Of a stretch of DNA of 13,177 bases, positions 5,248 through 12,397 are shown piece by piece. This stretch comes from DASXTS01 sp036505275 (lineage in GTDB: Bacteria; Actinomycetota; Actinomycetes; Mycobacteriales; Pseudonocardiaceae): contig DASXTS010000340.1 in NCBI GenBank assembly GCA_036505275.1, positions 1-13,177 on the forward strand, given 5' to 3'. Both the position numbers and the translations under genes were made by a program. How positions within the stretch are numbered: position 1 is the first letter of the stretch; each line of letters opens with the position of its first letter. The notes beneath the pieces are model-generated. The model did no database searches, was not told the DNA's origin, and saw nothing but the letters and a program-made list of their open reading frames with translations.

Positions 5248-6860
5248 TGCGGTCCGAAGCCACTCGTGCCGTCACGGCCGTCGCGGCCACGCTGGGCATG
5301 CTGCTCGCGGTGCCATCGGCGGCCACGACGGCCAACGCGGACCCGGCGAACACCCTGCCGTGTTCTGCGCCGGATCCGGCCGCCCCCAAGCACCAGCTGC
5401 GCGCCCAGTGGATCGCGACCTCCTTCAACATCGACTGGCCGTCCCGGGCCGGCCTGCCGGTCGCGCGGGAGCAGGCCGAGTACCTGAGGTGGTTGGACGA
5501 CGTCCAGCGCCGCCGGCTGAACACGGTGATCGTCCAGGTGCGACCGACCGCGGACGCGTTCTGGCCGTCCACCGTGGAGCCTTGGTCGCAGTGGCTGACC
5601 GGGGTGCAGGGCCAGGATCCCGGCTACGACCCGCTGGCCTTCATGGTCGGGCAGGCCCATTCCCGCAACCTCGAGTTCCACGCGTGGTTCAACCCGTACC
5701 GGGTGGCAACGCACGCCGACCCGAGCCGGCTGGCGCCGAGCCACCCGGCCAGAAGGCACCCGGACTGGATCGTGACCTACGACGGCCGGCTGTACTACAA
5801 CCCCGGCATCCCGGAGGTCCGCGCGCACGTCGAGAACGCGGTGATGGACGCCGTGCAGCGCTACGACATCGACGGCGTGCACCTCGACGACTATTTCTAC
5901 CCGTATCCGGTCGCCGGCCAGCAGTTCGACGACGAGGCGAGCTACCGGCGTTACGGCGCCGCGCAGTTCCCGAACAAGGCCGACTGGCGGCGGGACAACA
6001 ACGACCGGCTCATCCGCGATCTGGACCGGCGCATCCATGCCGCCAAGCCGTGGGTGGTGTTCGGCGTGAGCCCGTTCGCGGTGTGGCGCAACCGGGCGAA
6101 GGACCAGGCGGGCTCGGACACGACGGCCGGCGTGCAGACCTACGACGACCTGTATGCCGATACCCGCCGCTGGGTGCGCGAGGAGTGGATCGACTACGTC
6201 GTGCCGCAAGTGTACTGGACCATGGGCTTTCCGCCGGCCGACTACGCCAAGGTGGTCCGGTGGTGGTCGGCGCAGGTGGACGGCACCGACGTGCAGCTCT
6301 TCGTCGGCCAGGCCAACTACAAGGTCGGTACCTCCAGCCAGTCCCCGGCGTGGTCCGAGCCGGCCGAACTGTCGAGGCACCTGACGTTCAACCGGGCGTA
6401 TCCGCAGGTGCGCGGCGACGTCTACTTCAGTGCCAAGGACGTCCGCGCGAACCGGCTCGGGCACATGGACCTGCTGGTGGCCGAGCACTATGAGCGGTCG
6501 GCCCTGGTGCCGGTGGCCAGCCCCACCCCGGGCGCCAGCCGTCAACCACCGCAGCGCCCCCGGATCGCGGACCTCGATCGCACCGCCGCGGGAGTGACGC
6601 TGCGCTGGAAGGACACCTCGGATCCGCGCGCCCGCGCCACCTCGTTCGCGGTGTACCGGTTCGACGGCGCGGTGGGCGTGCAGGCATGCCAACTCGCCGA
6701 CGCGTCGCACCTGCTCGCCGCGGTGCGGGCGACCCAGGGCCGGGTGCAGACCTTTACCGACGCCACCGCCAAGTCGGGCCGTAGGTACACCTACGTACTC
6801 ACCGCGCTCGACCGGCTACAGAATGAGAGCGGCCCAGGCCCGACGTGCCGAGCCGGCTAG
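5238..6860 (+). CDS. Secreted GHL10/YngK-like glycoside hydrolase with Fn3-like tail
   Basis: A 540-residue exported protein. Residues 1-35 form a signal peptide: basic start, hydrophobic 11-28, and 'TANA' before a likely cleavage at A34/D35. Residues about 54-420 are a GHL10 (YngK-like, DUF187) TIM barrel: 'RAQWIATSFNIDWPS' (55-69), 'HAWFNPYR' (148-155), 'RLYYNPGIPEVR' (184-195), 'DIDGVHLDDYFYPYP' (210-224) and 'YVVPQVYW' (320-327); D217/D218 are likely catalytic acids. After a Pro-rich linker, residues about 441-536 look like a fibronectin type III module. Relatives act on cell-wall or exopolysaccharides; the substrate here is unknown. The frame is open to ATG 5175, which has AGGA 6 nt upstream, but codons 5175-5237 lack third-position G/C bias and would give an over-long signal n-region. 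I therefore prefer GTG 5238. Confidence 0.85.
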   Translation: MITLRSEATRAVTAVAATLGMLLAVPSAATTANADPANTLPCSAPDPAAPKHQLRAQWIATSFNIDWPSRAGLPVAREQAEYLRWLDDVQRRRLNTVIVQVRPTADAFWPSTVEPWSQWLTGVQGQDPGYDPLAFMVGQAHSRNLEFHAWFNPYRVATHADPSRLAPSHPARRHPDWIVTYDGRLYYNPGIPEVRAHVENAVMDAVQRYDIDGVHLDDYFYPYPVAGQQFDDEASYRRYGAAQFPNKADWRRDNNDRLIRDLDRRIHAAKPWVVFGVSPFAVWRNRAKDQAGSDTTAGVQTYDDLYADTRRWVREEWIDYVVPQVYWTMGFPPADYAKVVRWWSAQVDGTDVQLFVGQANYKVGTSSQSPAWSEPAELSRHLTFNRAYPQVRGDVYFSAKDVRANRLGHMDLLVAEHYERSALVPVASPTPGASRQPPQRPRIADLDRTAAGVTLRWKDTSDPRARATSFAVYRFDGAVGVQACQLADASHLLAAVRATQGRVQTFTDATAKSGRRYTYVLTALDRLQNESGPGPTCRAG

Positions 6861-6938
6861 CCGACCCGTTCGGAGCAACCGCCCGTCGACAGCGGCGACG
6901 GCCCGCGTACCCGTTGGTGTGAAGTCCGCCGACCGGTC

Positions 6939-6961
6939 ACCGACCGGCGCGCGCCGTCGGT
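6939..6961 (+). terminator. Candidate hairpin terminator of the GHL10 hydrolase gene
   Basis: ACCGAC (6939-6944) pairs with GTCGGT (6956-6961), and the inner GGCGC pairs with GCGCC (6946-6955), giving an 11-bp stem with one bulged C and almost no loop. It lies about 80 nt after the hydrolase stop. There is no T-tract, which is common for actinobacterial hairpin terminators. The remaining intergenic sequence 6861-7097 shows no other gene. Confidence 0.4.
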
Positions 6962-7097
6962 CGCAACCGCCCAAGCTGCCGATAGGGCAGAGGCCGGGCT
7001 ACTTGGTACGCACTAATAGGCCCGAACCGATCGGCGCGACCGCCAAGCGAGTTACGTCGATCACCCAGCCTGCTGACTGGTGTGCGAGGTGACAAAC

Positions 7098-7832
7098 GTG
7101 AGCGACCTGACTCGCGCTTCGGCGAGAGCGTCGGCAAGGGCCTCCGGGGGGGCTGCAGGGAATGCGGGGACTGCTTCAGAGGGTTCGTCGGGAACATCGG
7201 GAACGGCTCCAGGAGTGGCGGCGGGACCGGGGGCCGCGGCTACCGGGACGCCGTCCGTGGTGCCGACCGCGGCCGACCGACCACCGATGCCGCCGGTCGA
7301 GCTCCCTCCGCTGCCCGACCGCTTCGCGCCGCAGGTCGCCGTCGAGTTCGGCTGGGACGGCTGGGTGCTTGAGCCCATGACCGTGCTCGGCCGGCGCGTG
7401 ATCATTGTGGCCGAGCTGCTGGCCGAGGTGCACTTCGACCGCATTCGGCGCGGTTGGGGCCCGGTCACCGACCGGCTGTCGGTGGCCATGTGGTGCTGGC
7501 CCGAACTGGCCGACACGGCGCCGGAGCCGGCGGTGCGGATCCGTGGCGTGATCGCCTCGGCGCGGCACTGGCGCACCGCGCTCATCGCGGCCACCCCGTT
7601 CGGCGGGCTGGCGCCGACCGCGCTGCTGCTGCCGCCCGGCCCGGCCCGCGATCCGGCCTGCCTGGCGCAGGCCGATTTCTACGGCGCCTCGGTGGTGGCG
7701 ACCGCCGACCGCGACCGGGTCGACCTCGTCCAGCAGGGCCGGGGCGGGCGGCTGGCCACCGCCGGCTCGTCCACGATCAGCCGGTGGGTGCACGAGGTGG
7801 TCTACGACAGGCTGTTCGCCGAGGTCTGCTGA
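7098..7832 (+). CDS. Uncharacterised protein with Ala/Gly/Thr-rich N-terminus
   Basis: A 244-residue protein that I do not recognise. GTG 7098 has GAGGTGA 6 nt upstream (7085-7091). Residues 1-75 are low complexity: 'RASARASARASGG', then Gly/Ser/Thr runs and a Pro-rich end 'PPMPPVELPPLPDR'. Residues about 76-244 form a globular, mixed alpha/beta-looking domain with conserved-looking aromatic clusters 'VEFGWDGWVLEPM' (82-94), 'RRGWGPVTDRL' (117-127) and 'AMWCWPELAD' (130-139). There is no signal peptide and no clear membrane segment. The N-terminal part uses many A/T-ending codons and contains a G7 tract (7146-7152); the C-terminal domain has the usual strong G/C bias. The last 31 bp overlap the opposite-strand gene, suggesting a linked locus. 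Function is unknown. Confidence 0.75.
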   Translation: MSDLTRASARASARASGGAAGNAGTASEGSSGTSGTAPGVAAGPGAAATGTPSVVPTAADRPPMPPVELPPLPDRFAPQVAVEFGWDGWVLEPMTVLGRRVIIVAELLAEVHFDRIRRGWGPVTDRLSVAMWCWPELADTAPEPAVRIRGVIASARHWRTALIAATPFGGLAPTALLLPPGPARDPACLAQADFYGASVVATADRDRVDLVQQGRGGRLATAGSSTISRWVHEVVYDRLFAEVC

Positions 7833-8899
7833 CCGAGGCCGGCGCGGCCCGCTGCGGTCACCCAGACGTTCAGCGCCGGTTGCGGCGGCAGGCCGTACAG
7901 CACCGCGGCAAGCTCGGCATGGCGGCGCAAAGCGCCAGCGCAGCGCCGTCCCCACTGGTCCCGACAGAGGTTGGTTCCGGCGCCGGCGGCCAGCGCGGCC
8001 TCACGCAGCCGCAGCAGCGCCGCGATGGCGTGCGCGTCGGCCGCCTCGGGCAGCCCGCCGGTCATGCCGAACCAGCTCAGCTCGGTGCCGGCGCACACCT
8101 CGCAGTCGCAGTGCCAGAGCCCGGACTCCGGGTCGGCCAGCATCGCGGCGTCCAGCCGGTCCAGCTCCACGAACCGCAGTAACTGCGGTACCAGCACCGA
8201 CAGCGGTTCCTGCCGGCCACGGCGCACCGGCCCGCGGCGCAGGTTGTGCCGCAGCCCGACCGCGGCCGCGTACCCGCCGAAGCACAGCATGCCCAGGCCG
8301 CTGACGTCGGCCCGCAGCATGATCACCGGCACGCCGGTCGACACCAGCCGCAGCAGCCCCTCGACGCTTGCCATCACGGCGAACGGGTCGCCGCCGCTCT
8401 CGATCACCGGTGCCACCGGAATCTCGACCGCGGCGACCTCGGCGCACAGCCGCTCGATGTCGTCCACCAGCCAGGAGGCGTGCAGCGGCAGCACCGCGAC
8501 CACGCCGGGCCCGAGGCAGGCCGCCTGATCGAGCACCGAGTGCAGGGCCTCGCCGTCGCCGTGTGCGATGTACCCGGTGTCGGTCAGCGCCGCCGGCAAC
8601 CCGGCCGCGCGTTGCCAGTCGACCCAGGACTGGCTCAGCTGGCTCTTCGGCCGCACCCTCGAGCTGCGGTAGCGCCCCGCGTCCACCAGTACGGGGCGGC
8701 TGAAGCCGTCGCCGATCAGGGCCTGCGCGGCGGACAGGCCGTCGCGGCCGGTGAGCACGAGACCGCCGCCCGGCCGGTCGGCCCACCTCGCGATGTGCGC
8801 CGCCTGGGCGGGGCCGGCCTGGATGAGCAGCGTGCCGCGCAGCCGGCGCAGCCCCGAGGCGGGCACTCCGCCGCGGTAGCCGTGCCGCCCGATGGTCAT
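7802..8899 (-). CDS. Uncharacterised TIM-barrel-like protein with TGT/DpdA-like zinc motif
   Basis: A 365-residue protein. ATG 8899 is preceded by AGGGG at a 6-nt spacing; ATG 8917 and TTG 8932 are alternatives in frame. The near C-terminal 'WHCDCEVCAG' gives C264-x-C266-x2-C269 followed by H290, the spacing order of the tRNA-guanine transglycosylase (TGT) zinc site (CxCxxC...H). 'VLVDAGRY' (70-77, D73) resembles the TGT 'TDSGGF' active-site strand, and 'CFGGYAAAVGLR' (206-217) resembles its 'IGGLAVGE' loop. Alternating strands such as 'VVAVLPLHASWL' and 'VEIPVAPVIESGGDP' suit a TIM barrel. These are motif resemblances only. If correct, the protein could be a base-exchange or nucleotide-binding enzyme related to TGT or the DNA-modifying DpdA. 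No queuosine or deazaguanine gene is visible nearby. It is convergent with, and overlaps, the preceding gene. Confidence 0.75.
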   Translation of the reverse strand: MTIGRHGYRGGVPASGLRRLRGTLLIQAGPAQAAHIARWADRPGGGLVLTGRDGLSAAQALIGDGFSRPVLVDAGRYRSSRVRPKSQLSQSWVDWQRAAGLPAALTDTGYIAHGDGEALHSVLDQAACLGPGVVAVLPLHASWLVDDIERLCAEVAAVEIPVAPVIESGGDPFAVMASVEGLLRLVSTGVPVIMLRADVSGLGMLCFGGYAAAVGLRHNLRRGPVRRGRQEPLSVLVPQLLRFVELDRLDAAMLADPESGLWHCDCEVCAGTELSWFGMTGGLPEAADAHAIAALLRLREAALAAGAGTNLCRDQWGRRCAGALRRHAELAAVLYGLPPQPALNVWVTAAGRAGLGQQTSANSLS

Positions 8900-8938
8900 G
8901 CCGAGCCCCTGTGCCATGCCGCGATGGACCAATCACCC

Positions 8939-8954
8939 ATTGTATGAACGTTCA
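8939..8954. promoter_or_regulatory. Palindrome and -10-like box in a divergent intergenic region
   Basis: TGAACGTTCA (8945-8954) is a perfect 10-bp palindrome. Directly beside it, the minus strand reads TACAAT (8944-8939), a fair -10 box for the TGT-like gene starting at 8899. No matching -35 box is clear. The 151-bp region also drives the divergent PLP-enzyme gene at 9051; I saw no convincing promoter boxes for that direction. Confidence 0.35.
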
Positions 8955-9050
8955 AGTAACCGGTCTGTGGGCCGAATGGCGTGCAATGCGACCGCGCAGT
9001 ATGTGAGAAGTATTCATGCCAACACAGGTTCGGCCACTACCGTCGACGCC

Positions 9051-10280
9051 GTGACCCGGCCCGCCCCCAGCGACGTACGTGGCGCGTTCGACCGCTACGA
9101 CGCCGCGACAGCCGCGCTCGACCCGCCGCTGGCCGTCGTTGACCTGGACGCCTTCGACGCCAACGGCGCCGAGCTGGTGCGCCGCGCCGGTGGGCTGCCC
9201 GTGCGGCTGGCCAGCAAGTCGGTGCGGAGCCGAACGCTGATCGCGCGGGCGCTCGCCCTGCCCGGCTTTGACGGCGTGCTGGCCTACACCCTCGCCGAGG
9301 CGCTGTGGCTGGCCGGCACCGGCGTGTCCGACAACGTGCTGGTGGCCTACCCCACGACCGATCGCGGCGCGCTGCGCACCCTCGCGCGGGATGACCCGTG
9401 CCGGGTTGCCATCACCATCGTGGTCGACTCGCCGGCGCAGCTCGACCTGGTGGACGCGGTGCTGGGGCCGCACCACCCCGAGATCAGGGTGTGTCTCGAG
9501 CTGGACGCATCCTGGCGGCCGCTGCGCCGGCTCCTCGGCGGCCGGCTGCACATCGGCCCGCGGCGATCGCCGGTTTTCGAGGTGGCCGACGCGGCGGTGC
9601 TGGGCCGCCTGATCGCCGAACGGCGCGGGTTCCGGCTGGTCGGCATGATGGCCTACGAGGGGCAGATCGCCGGCATCGGTGACGCGCCGGCCCGCCAGCC
9701 GGTGCGCGGCGCCGTTCTGCGCTGGATCCAGCAGCGCTCGGCCGCCGAGCTGGCCGCGCGCCGCGCCGCCGCGGTGGCCGCGGTAGCGGACGTCGCCAAG
9801 CTGGAGTTCGTCAACGGCGGCGGCACCGGCAGCCTGGAGCGCACCGCGGCCGAGGGGGTGTGCACCGAGGCGGCCGCCGGCTCCGGCCTGTACGCGCCGA
9901 CCCTGTTCGACCAGTACACGGGGTTTCGGCCGCGGGCGGCCGCCTTCTTCGCGCTGCCGGTGGTACGGCGCCCGGCCCCCGCCATGGCCACCGTCCTCGG
10001 CGGCGGGTACATCGCATCCGGACCGGCCGGCGCGGACCGGCTGCCGACCCCGGTGCACCCGCCGGGGCTGCGTTTGCTCGGCTCGGAGGGCGCCGGCGAG
10101 GTGCAGACGCCGGTCGCCGGCGCGGCCGCCGCCGCCCTGGCCGTCGGTGACCGGGTGTGGTTCCGCCACGCCAAGGCCGGCGAGCTCTGCGAGCGATTCG
10201 ACGAGCTGCACCTCGTCCGTGGCGACACGGTGGTCGACTCAGTGCCCACCTACCGCGGCGAGCGCCGTACCTTCTGCTAA
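9051..10280 (+). CDS. PLP-dependent amino acid deaminase/aldolase (D-threonine aldolase/D-serine dehydratase-like)
   Basis: A 409-residue cytosolic enzyme of fold-type III. The N-terminal alanine-racemase-type barrel starts 'PLAVVDLDAFDANGAELVRR' (26-45) and carries the PLP-binding lysine K56 in 'LASKSVRSRTL'. Later barrel motifs are 'RVCLELDASWRP' (146-157), 'GMMAYEGQIAGI' (198-209) and the phosphate-binding 'FVNGGGTGSLE' (253-263). The C-terminal D-serine-dehydratase-like beta domain includes 'FRHAKAGELCERFDELHLVR' (371-390), with H373 at the place of a metal ligand. Family members deaminate or cleave D-amino or beta-hydroxy amino acids; the true substrate is unknown. GTG 9051 gives the family's usual N-terminus. 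The frame opens upstream to 8892, but that part lacks family similarity and G/C codon bias. The gene is followed at once by a large palindrome. Confidence 0.85.
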   Translation: MTRPAPSDVRGAFDRYDAATAALDPPLAVVDLDAFDANGAELVRRAGGLPVRLASKSVRSRTLIARALALPGFDGVLAYTLAEALWLAGTGVSDNVLVAYPTTDRGALRTLARDDPCRVAITIVVDSPAQLDLVDAVLGPHHPEIRVCLELDASWRPLRRLLGGRLHIGPRRSPVFEVADAAVLGRLIAERRGFRLVGMMAYEGQIAGIGDAPARQPVRGAVLRWIQQRSAAELAARRAAAVAAVADVAKLEFVNGGGTGSLERTAAEGVCTEAAAGSGLYAPTLFDQYTGFRPRAAAFFALPVVRRPAPAMATVLGGGYIASGPAGADRLPTPVHPPGLRLLGSEGAGEVQTPVAGAAAAALAVGDRVWFRHAKAGELCERFDELHLVRGDTVVDSVPTYRGERRTFC

Positions 10281-10381
10281 CCCGCGTGTCCGCGCGGCCG
10301 TACACGTGAGTCGGCTGTTGGGGCACATTGCAATGTGTCGCAACCGCCGGACATACGTGTCCGTACACGCGGACACGCGGG
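10281..10381. repeat. About 101-bp imperfect palindrome filling the intergenic space
   Basis: The centre is the perfect 14-bp palindrome CACATTGCAATGTG (10324-10337), and the ends are perfect 14-bp arms CCCGCGTGTCCGCG (10281-10294) and CGCGGACACGCGGG (10368-10381). Aligning the left half with the inverted right half gives 41 matches in 50 positions with a single 1-nt gap. A nested hairpin CGTGTCCG-N6-CGGACACG occupies 10356-10377. It begins at the base after the PLP-enzyme stop and ends 12 bp before the GH1 ribosome binding site. It could act as a terminator, a multi-site operator for GH1, or a cruciform. Confidence 0.75.
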
Positions 10382-10406
10382 CCACTTGGGCGTGGAGGTG
10401 TACGGG

Positions 10407-11756
10407 ATGAGCGAGCCGCTGCCGGCGTTTCCCGCCGGCTTCCTGTGGGGTACGGCCACGGCGGCCTACCAGATCGAGGGGGCGGTGGACGAGGACGGCC
10501 GCGGCCGGTCGGTCTGGGACACGTTCTGCGCGCAGCCCGGCCGGGTCGCCAACGGGGACAACGGTGAGATCGCCTGCGACCACTACCACCGGTGGGCCGA
10601 GGACGTGGCGCTGATGGCCGAGCTGGGCGCCGGCGGGTACCGGTTCTCCATCGCGTGGCCGCGCATCCAGCCGGACGGGCGCGGGCCGGTCAACCCGCAC
10701 GGCGTGGCGTTCTACGACCGGCTGGTCGACGCGCTCTGCGAGCTACGGATCGTGCCGATGGCCACGCTGTTCCACTGGGACACCCCGCAGCCGATCGAGG
10801 ACGCCGGCGGGTGGCTGGCCAGGGACACCGCGGAGCGGTTCGCGGAGTACGCGGCGGTGGTCGCGGACGCGCTCAGCGACCGGGTGCAGCACTGGATCAC
10901 GCTCAACGAGCCGATCGTGCACCTGCTGTGCGGCTACGCCACCGGCGTGCACGCGCCCGGCCATGCCCTGCTCACCGGCGCGCTGCCGCTGGCGCACACC
11001 CTGCTGCTCGGCCACGGGCTGGCGGTGCAGGCGCTGCGCGCCCGCGGCGCCCAGAGCGTCGGCATCACGAACAACTACAGTCCGGCCTGGCCGGCCACCG
11101 GCGCACCGGCCGACCTCGCCGCCGCGGCCGCGTTCGACGGGCTCTACAACCGGCTGTTCACCGAGCCACTGCTGCTCGGCGCCTACCCGGACGGGCTTCG
11201 GCAGGCGTTCCCGGAGACGACCGCCCTGCCCGAACTCGCCGACGCCGACCGGGAGGCGATCACCGCGCCGATCGACTTTCTCGGCGTCAACTACTACTTC
11301 CCAACCAGGCTCGCCGCGCCCGCGGAAGACGCCCCGCTGCCATTCGAGCTGACGCCCATCCAAGGCTACCCGACCACCTCGTTCGGCTGGCCGGTGGTAC
11401 CGGAGGGCCTGCACCACCTGCTGGTCGGCCTCGCCGAGCGGTACGGCGAGCAGTTGCCGCCGATCCACATCACCGAGAACGGCTGCTCCTACGACGACGC
11501 GCCCGGCCCCACCGGCGCCGTCCACGACCCCGACCGCATCGCATTCCTCGACACCCACCTGCGCGCGATGCACTCCGCCATCTCGGCCGGCGTCGACGTC
11601 CGCGGCTACTTCGTCTGGTCGCTGCTGGACAACTTCGAGTGGGCCGAGGGCTACGCAAAGCGGTTCGGTCTCGTGCACGTGGATTTTGAGACCCAGGTCC
11701 GTACCCCCAAGTCCTCGTTCCACTGGTACCGCGACGTGATCACGGCCACCGGCTAA
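10407..11756 (+). CDS. GH1 family beta-glucosidase
   Basis: A 449-residue glycoside hydrolase family 1 enzyme with no signal peptide, so intracellular; it would release glucose or related sugars from the non-reducing end of beta-glycosides. Family landmarks in order: 'FPAGFLWGTATAAYQIEGAV' (8-27, with Q22), 'YRFSIAWPRIQPDG' (78-91), 'LFHWDTPQPIED' (121-132, H123), the acid/base E168 in 'WITLNEP', 'IDFLGVNYY' (289-297), the nucleophile E357 in 'IHITENG', and the aglycone/glycone-binding 'VWSLLDNFEWAEGYAKRFGL' (403-422). Length and all catalytic residues are normal. ATG 10407 has GGAGGTG 6 nt upstream. No sugar transporter or regulator is adjacent, so its control probably lies in the palindrome just upstream. 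Confidence 0.95.
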   Translation: MSEPLPAFPAGFLWGTATAAYQIEGAVDEDGRGRSVWDTFCAQPGRVANGDNGEIACDHYHRWAEDVALMAELGAGGYRFSIAWPRIQPDGRGPVNPHGVAFYDRLVDALCELRIVPMATLFHWDTPQPIEDAGGWLARDTAERFAEYAAVVADALSDRVQHWITLNEPIVHLLCGYATGVHAPGHALLTGALPLAHTLLLGHGLAVQALRARGAQSVGITNNYSPAWPATGAPADLAAAAAFDGLYNRLFTEPLLLGAYPDGLRQAFPETTALPELADADREAITAPIDFLGVNYYFPTRLAAPAEDAPLPFELTPIQGYPTTSFGWPVVPEGLHHLLVGLAERYGEQLPPIHITENGCSYDDAPGPTGAVHDPDRIAFLDTHLRAMHSAISAGVDVRGYFVWSLLDNFEWAEGYAKRFGLVHVDFETQVRTPKSSFHWYRDVITATG

Positions 11757-11766
11757 CCTAAGTGAC

Positions 11767-12291
11767 GTGGACAGCTCGCCGGCGCAGCGGCCGCGCCCCG
11801 GTTGGATCCGGGACGTCGAGCTGCCACGCACCCTGGACGAGCTGCGCGGCCCGACCACAGGCACCGTGCGCCTGCCCCTGCGCATCTACTGGAGCGGCCC
11901 CGACCCGGAGAACGTCGAGTGGGACTTCGCCGACCCCGGTCGCAGGGCGCGGTTGTACGAGATCGTGCTGCGCGAGGGAAGCCTTGACGATCAGCGGATG
12001 TTGATCAACGGCCGCGAGCTCGCGCGCATTTGGGACTCGCTCTATCTGCCACCGCACATTCGCCGCGCGTGGCAGCCGTTGATCGATGCGGGCCAGGGCG
12101 GCGCCGTGGTCAGGGACAACACCGCCGTGACAGTGACGCTGCGCTGGGGCCTGACGGGTAGTGTGCTCACCGACTCACCGACTCACCGACTCACCGATGA
12201 GCGGGTCGGGTGGCCGGTACTCCGCGACCGTCGGCCCCCATCGGTTCGGCAGGTGCTGCCGGTACACCCGGCCGGCTCGCCCTGGCCGTAG
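11767..12291 (+). CDS. Uncharacterised protein with repeat-encoded C-terminus
   Basis: Starts at GTG 11767, 10 bp after the GH1 stop, with no clear ribosome binding site. Residues about 10-127 look like a compact alpha/beta domain: 'GWIRDVELPRTLDELRG' (12-28), 'VRLPLRIYWSG' (34-44), 'ARLYEIVLREGS' (61-72), and 'LARIWDSLYLPPHIRRAWQP' (85-104). From memory this resembles small actinobacterial proteins encoded beside AbiEii-type nucleotidyltransferases, but no such partner is present, so the role is open. From residue 134 the protein runs through four copies of an 8-bp repeat and then a Pro/Arg-rich tail that looks unconserved. The native C-terminus may lie just before the repeat and the tail may be a frameshift product. 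Confidence 0.65.
   Translation: MDSSPAQRPRPGWIRDVELPRTLDELRGPTTGTVRLPLRIYWSGPDPENVEWDFADPGRRARLYEIVLREGSLDDQRMLINGRELARIWDSLYLPPHIRRAWQPLIDAGQGGAVVRDNTAVTVTLRWGLTGSVLTDSPTHRLTDERVGWPVLRDRRPPSVRQVLPVHPAGSPWP
12166..12197. repeat. Four perfect tandem copies of the 8-mer CTCACCGA
   Basis: Copies lie at 12166-12173, 12174-12181, 12182-12189 and 12190-12197, inside the 3' part of the preceding reading frame. Eight is not a multiple of three, so gain or loss of a unit changes the frame. With three copies the frame would meet TGA directly after the repeat. Confidence 0.85.
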
Positions 12292-12365
12292 CCCGAGCCA
12301 ATAAGCCGAACGAGTGACAAAAGGTAGCAACTTGGCGCAATAAACCGTCCGCTAGCCGATATGGA

Positions 12366-12397
12366 GGTGTGGTCCCGGGCGAGCCCGGGACCACACC
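12366..12397 (+). terminator. Strong hairpin terminator
   Basis: A perfect 15-bp stem, GGTGTGGTCCCGGGC (12366-12380) with GCCCGGGACCACACC (12383-12397), leaves a 2-nt apex. It is G+C rich, has no T-tract, and lies 75 bp after the stop of the uncharacterised gene, so it is most likely its transcription terminator, perhaps bidirectional with the minus-strand genes from the right. Confidence 0.7.

Noticed and set aside
5163..6710. 515-residue minus-strand open frame opposite the GHL10 hydrolase
   Set aside because: The composition is Arg/Gly/Val/His-rich with no recognisable motif; it is the antisense shadow of a gene with clear family motifs.
8952..10211. 419-residue minus-strand open frame opposite the PLP enzyme
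   Set aside because: High G+C sequence opens long antisense frames; the plus strand carries the conserved PLP fold motifs.
10743..11885. 380-residue minus-strand open frame opposite GH1
   Set aside because: The plus strand has all GH1 catalytic motifs; the antisense product is low-information.
12166..12197. Tandem repeat as a CRISPR array
   Set aside because: Units are contiguous 8-mers without spacers.
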